Below, piece by piece: positions 45,651 to 54,091 of a DNA stretch of 64,000 nt (position 1 is the first letter of the stretch; every line of letters starts with the position of its first letter). Origin of the DNA: CAZHVS01 sp964536015 (GTDB lineage Bacteria; Bacteroidota; Ignavibacteria; Ignavibacteriales; Ignavibacteriaceae); the NCBI GenBank assembly GCA_964536015.1, contig CAZHVS010000002.1:310001-374000 (forward strand), given 5' to 3'. The notes under the pieces were generated by a model. The model saw only the letters and a list, made by a program, of their open reading frames with translations. It was not told the DNA's origin and did no database searches. The position numbers and the translations under genes were made by a program.

Positions 45651-46636
45651 TGAAATTCATTTTTACCTGTGGTGATATAAATGGGATTGGTCCTGAAATT
45701 GTTATAAAGGCAATAAACAGCATTTATAAAAGAAATAATTCCAAACTTTTTTTGACTATTCCAGCTAATGCTTTTCTTGAAACCAGTAAAATTGTAAAAC
45801 CAATTTTTAATTATAAATTTGAAAATATATCTTCTTCACCAGATACTAATCCAAATGTTGTAACGATTTTTGATCTTGGAAAAGCTACTCAAAAATTGGG
45901 TCAACCAACAAAAGTATCAGGAGAAATAGCATATAAATCTATACTTACTTCTTATAATTATTTAAATAAATGGAATCTGGATGGAATGCTTACTGCTCCC
46001 ATTTCGAAAGATGCTTTCAACATAGCAGGTGTTAAATATAAAGGACACACTGATTTACTAGCTGATCTAACAAACAGTAAAGATGTAGTAATGATGTTTT
46101 TGTCGAAAAAAATGAAAGCAGCATTGGTTACAATCCACATTCCAATAAAAGATGTGTCTAAATCGATCACACGAAAGTCTTTGTTATCCAAAATAGAAAT
46201 CGTGTCGAGTTCTTTAAGGAAAGATTTTGCTATTGATAATCCGAAGATAGCTGTACTTGGTTTAAATCCTCACGCAGGTGAGAAAGGTGTAATTGGAAAT
46301 GAGGAGTTAAATATTATTCAACCAATTATTAATAGCCAACCAAATCATTTATATGGAGCATTTTCTCCGGATGCATTTTTTGCAAACAGAAATTATAAAA
46401 ATTTTGATGTTGTAATTGGGATGTATCACGATCAATTACTTATTCCGTTCAAAATGATAGATTTCAAAACTGGGGTTAACTTTTCAGCCGGTTTGCCAAT
46501 AATCCGAACATCACCCGATCACGGGGTAGCATATGATATTGCCGGAACTAATAAAGCGAGTTCATCTAGTTTGTTCAACGCATTTAAGTACGCATACAAA
46601 ATAGTAAAAAATAGAAAAATGGGAGCGAAGCATTAA
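45647..46636 (+). CDS. pdxA: 4-hydroxythreonine-4-phosphate dehydrogenase
   Basis: PdxA acts in the DXP-dependent pathway of pyridoxal phosphate synthesis. The 329-residue protein has CGDINGIGPEI, TAPISKDAFNIAG, KGHTDLLAD, LNPHAGEKGVIG, the metal site segments (MYHDQLLIPFK) and FSAGLPIIRTSPDHGVAYDIAG. It starts on an ATGA overlap with the GWxTD gene, and its first two codons are both ATG. Confidence 0.95.
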   Translation: MMKFIFTCGDINGIGPEIVIKAINSIYKRNNSKLFLTIPANAFLETSKIVKPIFNYKFENISSSPDTNPNVVTIFDLGKATQKLGQPTKVSGEIAYKSILTSYNYLNKWNLDGMLTAPISKDAFNIAGVKYKGHTDLLADLTNSKDVVMMFLSKKMKAALVTIHIPIKDVSKSITRKSLLSKIEIVSSSLRKDFAIDNPKIAVLGLNPHAGEKGVIGNEELNIIQPIINSQPNHLYGAFSPDAFFANRNYKNFDVVIGMYHDQLLIPFKMIDFKTGVNFSAGLPIIRTSPDHGVAYDIAGTNKASSSSLFNAFKYAYKIVKNRKMGAKH

Positions 46637-46673
46637 CCAGTATTCATATATTGCTCCAATTTATAATCAACTT

Positions 46674-47357
46674 ATGAGCAAAATTGATTATAAACTGTGG
46701 GCTAAATACATAAATATTTTATCTAAAAATATTGTTAAGAAAAATTTTTATTTACTTGAATTATCAGGAGGTACAGGAAAGCTAGCAAGTATTTTATATA
46801 ATAAATCTAAAAAATATGTTCTATGCGACCTATCAAAAGAAATGTTGATACAAAGTAAGACTACAATAATCCCTCGTGTTTGTTGTAGTAATCTTAGTCT
46901 ACCTTTTAAAAGAAAATTTAATTTAATTATTATGACATTCGACAGTATTAATTATTTTTTAACTAAAAAACAATTGTTACAATTTTTTTCTCAAATATTT
47001 AATATACTTGAAAATGATGGTATTTTTTTATTCGATGCAAGTATGCTCCAGAATAGCATAAATTCATTAAAAAAGTTGAACAGAAATGGTATTATAGACA
47101 AGATTTCTTATATTCAAAAGAGTAACTTTAATATTAAGACCAAGATACATACAAATAAGTTTTTAATTAGAAATGGAAATAAGTATTTTAAAGAAATACA
47201 TAAACAAAAAATTTATTCATTAACTGATTTTCTTGACATACTTGATCATTCAGGTTTATATGCAAGTCATTGTTATGAAGCATTCTCATTTCAAAAAGCG
47301 TCAGAAAATTCTGAAAGAGTACAATTTGTTGTAAGGAAAAAAAATGTTAACTTTTAA
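46674..47357 (+). CDS. Class I SAM-dependent methyltransferase, substrate unknown
   Basis: The first ATG is at 46674 (MSKIDYKLW), but the in-frame codons before it spell INQYSYIAPIYNQL, which is the usual start of this family (a Y-x2-A-x-x-Y-D/N-x-L-M pattern). No ATG, GTG or TTG lies in that stretch; an ATT at 46632 has GGGAG six bases upstream. The true N-terminus may therefore be 14 residues longer. The Rossmann motif I is LLELSGGTGKLA, then VLCDLSKEML, and IMTFDSINYFL for motif IV. The target molecule is not readable. It overlaps ftsE by 14 bases. Confidence 0.75.
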   Translation: MSKIDYKLWAKYINILSKNIVKKNFYLLELSGGTGKLASILYNKSKKYVLCDLSKEMLIQSKTTIIPRVCCSNLSLPFKRKFNLIIMTFDSINYFLTKKQLLQFFSQIFNILENDGIFLFDASMLQNSINSLKKLNRNGIIDKISYIQKSNFNIKTKIHTNKFLIRNGNKYFKEIHKQKIYSLTDFLDILDHSGLYASHCYEAFSFQKASENSERVQFVVRKKNVNF

Positions 47358-48015
47358 AAATATTTCTTTTGGTTTTGATAATCATCTACTATTTAAAAAA
47401 GTATCTTTTGAAGTTCAAGAAGGAGAATTTTGTTTTTTAATAGGTAAAAGTGGTTGTGGAAAATCATCACTTCTTAAATTAATTTATTTAGATTTTGTTC
47501 CGATTTCGGGAAATATCGAATTTCTTTCTTTCAATTATGCTTCGGTAAAAATTTCTCAGATTCCTTTAATTCGTAGAAAAATTGGCGTCGTTTTTCAGGA
47601 TTATAAATTACTGCGTGATAGAAATCTTGAAGATAATCTTGCTTTTATTTTGAATGTCACATCGCGAAAAAAAAATGAAATCAGAAAAAAAATTAACGAA
47701 GTATTAACTACTATAGGTTTATCTCATAAAAGGTTAAGTATGCCTGATATGCTTTCTGGAGGAGAAAAACAAAGAGCTGCAATTGCAAGGGCAATTATAA
47801 ATGATCCTCACTTAATAATTGCTGATGAACCAACTGGAAATCTTGATCCCGAAACCTCGTCAGAAATCATTCAAACGCTGGTTAATATAAATAAAAGAGG
47901 AACAGCAGTATTATTTGCCACTCATAACTATGAACTTATTAAAAAGCATAATTATAAGATATTTAAAATTTCAAATGAAACAGTAGAAGAAGTTAAAAAA
48001 GAAAGTTTTAATTAA
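47344..48015 (+). CDS. ftsE: FtsE-like ABC ATPase (cell-division type)
   Basis: A 223-residue ABC ATPase: Walker A IGKSGCGKSSLL, Q-loop GVVFQDYKLL, signature LSGGEKQRAAIARAI, Walker B LIIADEPTGNLD and H-loop ATHNYEL. The sequence fits FtsE, which with the membrane partner FtsX activates peptidoglycan hydrolases at the septum. No ftsX lies next to it. Its stop overlaps the adk stop by four bases on the opposite strand, so ftsX must be elsewhere. Another small exporter ATPase is possible. Confidence 0.8.
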   Translation: MLTFKNISFGFDNHLLFKKVSFEVQEGEFCFLIGKSGCGKSSLLKLIYLDFVPISGNIEFLSFNYASVKISQIPLIRRKIGVVFQDYKLLRDRNLEDNLAFILNVTSRKKNEIRKKINEVLTTIGLSHKRLSMPDMLSGGEKQRAAIARAIINDPHLIIADEPTGNLDPETSSEIIQTLVNINKRGTAVLFATHNYELIKKHNYKIFKISNETVEEVKKESFN

Positions 48016-48662
48016 AGTTTTAATTTACTTAATATTTCTGAAGTTACGGCTTCAATTGATTTTAATCCATTAACACGTATACAAATATTTTTCTTTTCAT
48101 AGAAATCCAGTACCGGAAAAGTATTTGCCTTAAATACTTCCAACCTTTTTTTAATGACTTCTTCTTTATCATCATCACGTAAATAAAAAGAATTATTTGC
48201 TCCACAAGAAGGACAATTGACTAAATTTTCAATTTCCGAAAGAGAAAAAATTTTAGAACAAATTTTGCAAGCCCTTCTGTTTGATAATCTTTTAATTAAT
48301 TCATCTTCATTAGATTCGATATAAATAACTTTAATATCTGTAAAATTAAGTACAATTAAAATTTTATCTAGTTCCAAAGCTTGATTAACTGTGCGTGGAA
48401 ATCCATCAAGAATAAATCCAGATTTACTTTTTTCAGATTTTAAGGTATCATTAATAATTCCTATCATTATTTCATCAGATACAAGTCCGCCAGAATCCAT
48501 AATTGATTTTGCTTTCAATCCTAGAGGAGTAGCAATTCTTACAGCTTCTCTTAATATTTCACCAGTTGAATAGTGTGGCACTTTTAATTTTTCAGATAAT
48601 ATTTTTGCTTGTGTACCTTTGCCACATCCTGGTGCTCCAAAGAAAATCAAATTCATAGACAT
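48012..48662 (-). CDS. adk: Adenylate kinase
   Basis: Adk interconverts ATP, AMP and ADP. The 216-residue protein has the P-loop FFGAPGCGKGTQ, the AMP-binding segments STGEILREAV and LDGFPRTVNQA, and a LID domain with a Cys4 zinc site (CKIC...CPSC). Length is typical of the long-LID form. ACATTCCTAAT precedes the start. It is eight bases upstream of the tadA stop, so adk follows tadA in one minus-strand unit. Confidence 0.96.
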   Translation of the reverse strand: MSMNLIFFGAPGCGKGTQAKILSEKLKVPHYSTGEILREAVRIATPLGLKAKSIMDSGGLVSDEIMIGIINDTLKSEKSKSGFILDGFPRTVNQALELDKILIVLNFTDIKVIYIESNEDELIKRLSNRRACKICSKIFSLSEIENLVNCPSCGANNSFYLRDDDKEEVIKKRLEVFKANTFPVLDFYEKKNICIRVNGLKSIEAVTSEILSKLKL

Positions 48663-48670
48663 TCCTAATA

Positions 48671-49141
48671 TTAATTTTTAACTTTTCTTAAATTGTTAAA
48701 AAAATTTTTCAAAAGTGCTTTACTTTCGTTTTCATAAATTCCATAAAATACACTGTTTGAATTAATTAGCAATTTTTTATTAATAATATTATATACTGTT
48801 CCGCAAGCTCCCATTTTGGGATCTTGAATAGAAATCCACAAGTTTTTAACACGACTCAATAATATTGCTCCAGCACACATGGGGCAAGGTTCTAATGTAA
48901 CATATAGGTCGCAATCAGATAAAACTTGAGTGTTTAAAAAATTTGCAGCCGAAGTTATTGCTATCATTTCTGCATGAGCAGTGGGATCATTTAATTTTAT
49001 ATTTTGATTACGACCTTTTCCAATAATTCTATTTTTATGGACAATTACTGCTCCCACTGGGACTTCATTTTCTTCAACAGCTTTTTCAGCTTCCTGAAGG
49101 GCTGCAAACATGAATCGGTAGTTTTCCTCAGAGAAAGTCAT
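48671..49141 (-). CDS. tadA: tRNA adenosine(34) deaminase TadA
   Basis: TadA converts A34 of tRNA-Arg(ACG) to inosine. The 156-residue protein has the zinc site HAEMIAI and PCPMCAGAIL, the catalytic Glu in the HAE motif, and VPVGAVIVHKNRIIGKGRNQN. The genes lie in the order tRNA-Arg(TCG), tadA, adk on the minus strand with short gaps. Its substrate, tRNA-Arg(ACG), is encoded at 34499. Confidence 0.94.
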   Translation of the reverse strand: MTFSEENYRFMFAALQEAEKAVEENEVPVGAVIVHKNRIIGKGRNQNIKLNDPTAHAEMIAITSAANFLNTQVLSDCDLYVTLEPCPMCAGAILLSRVKNLWISIQDPKMGACGTVYNIINKKLLINSNSVFYGIYENESKALLKNFFNNLRKVKN

Positions 49142-49179
49142 AATTAAAATTTTAAAAAATAATTTACAAATTCAAACTG

Positions 49180-49253
49180 TACACCCGGAAGGATTCGAAC
49201 CCTCAACCCTTTGATCCGAAGTCAAATGCTCTATCCAGTTGAGCTACGGGTGC
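49180..49253 (-). tRNA. tRNA-Arg (anticodon TCG)
   Basis: A 74-nt cloverleaf close to the tRNA-Arg(ACG) gene in sequence: acceptor GCACCCG with CGGGTGT, anticodon stem TTTGA/TCAAA around the loop CTTCGGA, T-arm GTTCGAATC. CCA is not encoded. It starts 38 bases before tadA on the same strand. Confidence 0.95.
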
Positions 49254-49326
49254 AAAAAAAATTTTCTTTTCAAAAATAAAATTATTCGTACTAGTATACA
49301 ATCTAATTTTATAAATGTCAAAAAAT

Positions 49327-50397
49327 TTATTTTAGAATGACCATCTTCTTAATGATGCTGTTTGAATTAGCTGACAATCTATAAAAATATATTCCTGAAG
49401 AAAATTTATTTGCATCAAATTCAATTACATAAGTTCCTGCATTTTTCTTTTCATTTACTACCGTTGCTAATTCCTTACCCAGTAAATCAAAGACTTTTAA
49501 TGTCACAAATTGTTCTTTTCCAATTGAATATTTTATCTGTGTTTTTGGATTAAAAGGATTAGGATAATTTTGTTCAAGTGAAAATTCATCAACGGTTATT
49601 ATTTTATCATTTGTATTTGTAATTGGATTTATCACTTCAATTGTTTCACCAGGAAACCAATATTTACCAAGAGATAATAATGATAAATCGATTATAGTCG
49701 AAGGTATCAAAGTTTTTATTATCCATTTATTTTGAGCAAAGTATGTAGTATCGTAAGTATTGAGAAAGGGGATAACTAAAAATGAAGTCAATCGATAACC
49801 AACCATTAAAGTATGAATAAATTTTTTACAAGTGAAAGTACCTATTTCTGTAGTTAACGAAGCGTCATTTAATCTTTTTCCTGTCAATTGAACTCGCAAG
49901 GGGACTGTAATTGTATCTATTGTAACAGTCGTATCATATTGAAATATTGTATAAGATAGGTTAGCACTTTGCTGGAATTTATATGTGTCATACCACTTCT
50001 CAAATGATTTAATAGTAGTAATTAAATTTCCATATCCAAGAGAGTCAAAAACTTGAACAAGGGAATCGCTGATATTTGTTTTAAAATAAGTTTTACCAAT
50101 CGAAGCACTCAAATTTACATAAGCTGTATCAGTATATGGTGCTATGTTAACTGTATTCAAGGTCCCACTCTTCGACAGAATATGTTTTGCATTCAAACCA
50201 GCAAAGATGTTTTCAAAAGCAAGAGAATCAATTCTATATGTTTTCAGAGAATCGACTTGATGGTTTAGCGAATCTAATGGGGTTACTTTAAAGTACCATT
50301 TATACCCCATTTGAATAGGAAAATAATCTGATGCTTGTTGACTAAATGAACTTTGAAATAAAATCAAAATAAACAGCAATGGTACAAATTTTTTCAT
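49327..50397 (-). CDS. Exported protein of unknown function with T9SS sorting domain
   Basis: A 356-residue protein with a signal peptide (FILILFQSSFSQ). The body, residues about 25-265, opens ASDYFPIQMGYKWYFKV and is beta-rich, a type found in several Ignavibacteria and Bacteroidota secreted proteins without known role. The last 80 residues are a T9SS type A sorting domain with NYPNPFNPKT, DLLGKELATVVN and SSGIYFYRL. It is expected to be exported across the outer membrane and anchored or released. Confidence 0.82.
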   Translation of the reverse strand: MKKFVPLLFILILFQSSFSQQASDYFPIQMGYKWYFKVTPLDSLNHQVDSLKTYRIDSLAFENIFAGLNAKHILSKSGTLNTVNIAPYTDTAYVNLSASIGKTYFKTNISDSLVQVFDSLGYGNLITTIKSFEKWYDTYKFQQSANLSYTIFQYDTTVTIDTITVPLRVQLTGKRLNDASLTTEIGTFTCKKFIHTLMVGYRLTSFLVIPFLNTYDTTYFAQNKWIIKTLIPSTIIDLSLLSLGKYWFPGETIEVINPITNTNDKIITVDEFSLEQNYPNPFNPKTQIKYSIGKEQFVTLKVFDLLGKELATVVNEKKNAGTYVIEFDANKFSSGIYFYRLSANSNSIIKKMVILK

Positions 50398-50588
50398 AGT
50401 ATCACCAAAAAGAAAATAACAATTTAATTCAGTAGCAAGTTAAGATAAATGTTAATTATTAACAATTTGTAAGTGTGGCTCGTAACAAAAGAAAACTTCA
50501 TCAAGAAGAAGAGTTTTTAAAATTATTATTGTATAGGTAATATTATTTTCGGAGATTTGTACCTAAATTTTTAATCATCAAGGTATAA

Positions 50589-50981
50589 ATGGATTTTCAA
50601 AAAATATTTAATGAAATAAAATCAATTGCTGTAGTAGGGATCTCAGATAAACCTTATAGGGATAGTGGAAGAATTGCTTCCTTTTTGCTTAAAAAAGGAT
50701 ATGATGTTGTTGGAGTTCATCCAGTTCTAAAATCATTTGATGGAATCAAAATTTATTCTAAGCTGTCTGAAATACCTACCGATATTGATCTTGTTGATGT
50801 ATTTATAAATGGGCAAGAATTAGAAAAAATTAAAGAAGAAATTATTGTAATAAATCCCAAATATGTTTGGTTTCAATATGGAGTAAAAAATGATAAGGTT
50901 GCTAATTGGTTAAAACAAAAAGGAATTCAGGTTATTGAAGATAGATGTATTGCTGTGGAATTAAGTAAATATAACCGATAG
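50589..50981 (+). CDS. CoA-binding protein (YccU/CoA_binding_2 family)
   Basis: A 130-residue Rossmann-fold protein: IKSIAVVGISDKPYRDSGRIASFLLKKGYDVVGVHP, VDVFINGQ, WFQYGV and the C-terminal EDRCIAVE. It matches the CoA_binding_2 family, whose members bind CoA in vitro; the physiological role is unclear. It begins an operon with a BamA-like barrel (eight bases away) and rsmE, though nothing ties the three functions together. Confidence 0.9.
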   Translation: MDFQKIFNEIKSIAVVGISDKPYRDSGRIASFLLKKGYDVVGVHPVLKSFDGIKIYSKLSEIPTDIDLVDVFINGQELEKIKEEIIVINPKYVWFQYGVKNDKVANWLKQKGIQVIEDRCIAVELSKYNR

Positions 50982-50989
50982 AAATTTCA

Positions 50990-52318
50990 ATGATTTCAAT
51001 AAAATATATTTTCTTAAGTTTCATTTTAGTATCGGGTAGCATATTTGGACAAAATATCGATTCTCTCTATTCTCAAATCAAATTTCCATTTGCCGTTGAT
51101 TCAATCTACATTACTGGAAATGATATTACCGATGAAGATATAATTCTAAATGAACTAACTTTTTCGATTGGTGATACAATCAATATTGAAACGCTTAAGT
51201 ATAACAGAGAACGGATTTACAGTCTCGAAATATTCACTCGGGTTTTTATCATTCCTCACTTAGTTGAAGATAAATATATCTTAGAGATTGCTCTAGAAGA
51301 AAGCTGGTATATATACCCAATTCCTTTCTTTGATGTTAAAGAAAAAGACTGGGATAAACTTTCTTACGGTTTGCAATTAGAAGTAAAAAACTTTAGAGGT
51401 AGAAATGAAAAGATTAAATCAATAATTGCTTTTGGTTACGATCCTGAACTTTCTCTTCTTTACAGTATTCCATATTTATTTCAAAAAGAACAAATTTCTC
51501 TGCAAACAGCTTTTAGTTATACAAAGGCAAGGAATAAAAGTATTGCATTAGAAAACATTGTTGGGGAAAATTATGATTTGCGATTTATTCGCGGAGAAGT
51601 CGTCACTGGAAAAAGATTAAACCAATTTAATCAATTGTATTTATATAGCGGATTTGAATATGTAGAAATTCCTCTTGAGGTTTCAAATAAACTGAATTAT
51701 AAAAATCATATAAATCGAAATCCATATATTGGTTTTAAATATCTTTATGATACTAGAGACCTTGCACAATTTCCTTCAAATGGATTCTTAATTTCAGGTG
51801 ATTTAAAAATAAAAGGTCTTGGAGTTAATGAATTTAATTACAGAATTTTTCTAATTGATTTCAGAACTTACAGAGAGTTAATAAATGATTTCACAACAAA
51901 GTTTCGAGTAAATATAAAACAGGTTTTTGGGGATAACATTCCTGCATATGATTATACATATCTTGGTTATGATGAGAAAATAAGAGGAAGATATGGAGAA
52001 AAAATGGAAGGAAACGGACTTATTATTTCATCATTTGAAGTTCGTTATCCAATTCTTAAAGAATGGAATTTAAATTTTGACCTTCCAATTATTCCAAAAT
52101 CATTGTTAACATACCGAGTTGGTATATATGCAGAGCTATTTGTTGATGCAGGGAATTCATACTTTCGGCAAGATCCTTTAAAAATAAAAAATTTTCAATT
52201 TGGTTATGGTGTGGGATTGACTTGGTTAATTCTTCCTTATAATTTAGCAAGAACAATTTTTGCTTTTAATGATCACGGTGAATCACAATTTGAGTTAATA
52301 CTTGGAACGTCTTTCTAA
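50990..52318 (+). CDS. BamA/TamA-like outer-membrane protein with one POTRA domain
   Basis: A 442-residue protein with a signal peptide (VSGSIFGQ), one POTRA-like domain (residues about 38-105: VDSIYITGNDITDEDIIL, LKYNRERIYSLEIFTRVFI), and a Surface antigen (D15) barrel ending LGTSF. Motifs such as YDTRDLAQFPSNGFLIS and the final ILGTSF strand fit the Omp85 superfamily. It is shorter than BamA (five POTRA), so it is a TamA-like or lipid/protein translocator relative rather than BamA itself. It overlaps rsmE by 17 bases. Confidence 0.82.
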   Translation: MISIKYIFLSFILVSGSIFGQNIDSLYSQIKFPFAVDSIYITGNDITDEDIILNELTFSIGDTINIETLKYNRERIYSLEIFTRVFIIPHLVEDKYILEIALEESWYIYPIPFFDVKEKDWDKLSYGLQLEVKNFRGRNEKIKSIIAFGYDPELSLLYSIPYLFQKEQISLQTAFSYTKARNKSIALENIVGENYDLRFIRGEVVTGKRLNQFNQLYLYSGFEYVEIPLEVSNKLNYKNHINRNPYIGFKYLYDTRDLAQFPSNGFLISGDLKIKGLGVNEFNYRIFLIDFRTYRELINDFTTKFRVNIKQVFGDNIPAYDYTYLGYDEKIRGRYGEKMEGNGLIISSFEVRYPILKEWNLNFDLPIIPKSLLTYRVGIYAELFVDAGNSYFRQDPLKIKNFQFGYGVGLTWLILPYNLARTIFAFNDHGESQFELILGTSF

Positions 52319-53003
52319 CATAGAACTTTATTACGCTGAACCTGGTAACATTACAAATATTCTACTAACAATTGACGGAGAAGAAGCTAGGCACATTCAA
52401 CAGGTGATGCGACACAGGATTAATGATGAAATATTTGCGACCAATGGAAAAGGGGAATTACTAAAATGTAAAATTTCACGCCTCGAAAAAAATTTTATTG
52501 AAGCTTACATCATTAAAAGAGAAAGTATAGAGAATCCTTTTGCAAATATTCATTTCTGTATTCCAAAATTAAGAAATCCAGATAGGTTAGAATTTGCAAT
52601 TGAAAAGTGCACCGAACTTGGGATAACAAATTTAATTATCTTTGATGCAAATCGTTCTGTTGCGAAAGGTGAAAAAAGTGAGAGATGGAATAAGTTGCTT
52701 ATTTCTGCTATTAAGCAATCATTAAGAACATATGTACCAAAATTTACTCTAATAAATTCAATAGAAGAAATTGCTTCACTGAATGCTGAGAAAATAATTT
52801 TAGAGCAAGAAACCAGTACTCATTTGAAAGAAATAAAAATTGAGTCTAATAAGAAGTACTATTTTATTTTTGGACCTGAAGGAGGACTTGACGAAAAAGA
52901 AAAAATATGGCTTAAAGATGCCAAATTATTTTCTTTAAATACTCATAGATTACGTAGTGAAACTGCCATTATTAGTGCTGCTACAATAGTTACCTCTAGG
53001 TAG
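52302..53003 (+). CDS. rsmE: 16S rRNA (uracil1498-N3)-methyltransferase RsmE
   Basis: RsmE methylates U1498 of 16S rRNA. The 233-residue SPOUT protein has the opening YYAEPGN, HIQQVMRHRINDEI, the binding region KCTELGITNL with SERWNKLLISAIKQS, FGPEGGLDEKE, and the C-terminal knot LNTHRLRSETAIISA. The start is TTG at 52302 inside the barrel gene; no ATG is available before the conserved opening. Confidence 0.94.
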   Translation: MERLSNIELYYAEPGNITNILLTIDGEEARHIQQVMRHRINDEIFATNGKGELLKCKISRLEKNFIEAYIIKRESIENPFANIHFCIPKLRNPDRLEFAIEKCTELGITNLIIFDANRSVAKGEKSERWNKLLISAIKQSLRTYVPKFTLINSIEEIASLNAEKIILEQETSTHLKEIKIESNKKYYFIFGPEGGLDEKEKIWLKDAKLFSLNTHRLRSETAIISAATIVTSR

Positions 53004-53043
53004 AAAAATTATCTAATAAAGAATTATTATCAATTCTGTAATT

Positions 53044-53529
53044 TTATCCTTTCCCAAATTGCTCCTTATAGTTGAATCCTTTTATTGGTTCTCTTATGGT
53101 CAAAACCGGACATGGTGCTTTTTTTACGACTTTATCTGCTGTGCTTCCAAACAGTATATGCTCCATACCTGAATGACCATGAGTAGCAATAATAATCAGA
53201 TCAACATCTTCCTCACGCGCTGTTTCAATAATCTCAATGAAAGGTTTTCCTGGTTTCACTAAAGTTTTGACTTTGATCGAAGAATCAAGTTCTGTTTGGG
53301 ATAATTTTTGTAATTCTTCTTCAGCACGTTTATCAATTTCAATATTAAATGAAGGTAGAGCAAGTTGTCCCATACTAAAGTCAGGTGGATATATTATTGG
53401 TTCAACAACATAGACAAGAATGAGTTCAGCATTAAAGTGTTTTGCAAAGGCTGAAGAATACTTTAATGTAGATTTTGAGTAGTCAGAAAAGTCAACTGGT
53501 ACAAGAATTTTTTTTATATTTAGTTCCAT
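53044..53529 (-). CDS. Universal stress protein (UspA family)
   Basis: A 161-residue UspA-type protein with IKKILVPVDFSDYSKSTL, DLIIIATHGHSGMEHILFGSTADKVVKKAPCPVLTI, carrying the ATP-binding pattern G-x2-G-x9-G-S/T. ATP-binding Usp proteins act in stress survival. It lies one base after the cyclic-nucleotide-binding gene and is the last of a hisA-cNMP-usp unit. Other copies probably exist in the genome. Confidence 0.92.
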   Translation of the reverse strand: MELNIKKILVPVDFSDYSKSTLKYSSAFAKHFNAELILVYVVEPIIYPPDFSMGQLALPSFNIEIDKRAEEELQKLSQTELDSSIKVKTLVKPGKPFIEIIETAREEDVDLIIIATHGHSGMEHILFGSTADKVVKKAPCPVLTIREPIKGFNYKEQFGKG

Positions 53530-53530
53530 A

Positions 53531-54073
53531 TTAATTCTCCTCTAATTCAAACAGTTTATCCTGTAATAATAAATAATCGTGATTGAGATTTCTAAGTCGT
53601 GTTGTAACAATTTTTGTAATACCGGAAAGTATATTAATTCCGTCTTTCGGATTTTTATAGATTAATTCATCAAGATCAGGTTTAAAGAGGACTGCAATTT
53701 TGCAGTCAGTTTTAGCCACTGCAGAAGCTGATCTTTTTTCACCATCCAGCAAAGCAAGTTCGCCAAAAAAATCTCCTTTTGTAAATTCGGCAAGAATTAC
53801 CTTATTATTTTTTGGAGTTATATATTCAATTTTTACTTCACCTTCTGCTATTATGTACATTCCAATTCCAGGATCACTTTGCATAAAAATGTATTCACCC
53901 GCAATGTAATTTCTATTGTGAAGTTGATTAATAACCTGAAGAAATAATGATTTTTTCAAATCACAAAATGGAGGAATAGTGTTCAAAGTTTCAGCCAGTT
54001 CAAATTTATCGGGAGAATTCTTAAATACATTTCTCCAGAAACTTGAATGGATATTTTTTTCAGAATTCAACAT
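53531..54073 (-). CDS. Cyclic-nucleotide-binding domain protein without a DNA-binding domain
   Basis: A 180-residue protein with the cNMP-binding barrel at residues about 50-150: YIAGEYIFMQSDPGIGMYIIAEGEVKI and the phosphate-binding cassette FGELALLDGEKRSASAVA, whose Arg and Glu are intact. It has no helix-turn-helix, so it is not a Crp-like regulator; it may be a regulatory subunit or sensor. A short C-terminal coiled coil (HDYLLLQDKLFELEEN) follows. It is one base from usp and 18 from hisA. Confidence 0.85.
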   Translation of the reverse strand: MLNSEKNIHSSFWRNVFKNSPDKFELAETLNTIPPFCDLKKSLFLQVINQLHNRNYIAGEYIFMQSDPGIGMYIIAEGEVKIEYITPKNNKVILAEFTKGDFFGELALLDGEKRSASAVAKTDCKIAVLFKPDLDELIYKNPKDGINILSGITKIVTTRLRNLNHDYLLLQDKLFELEEN

Positions 54074-54091
54074 AAAAATCCCTGTTAATTA

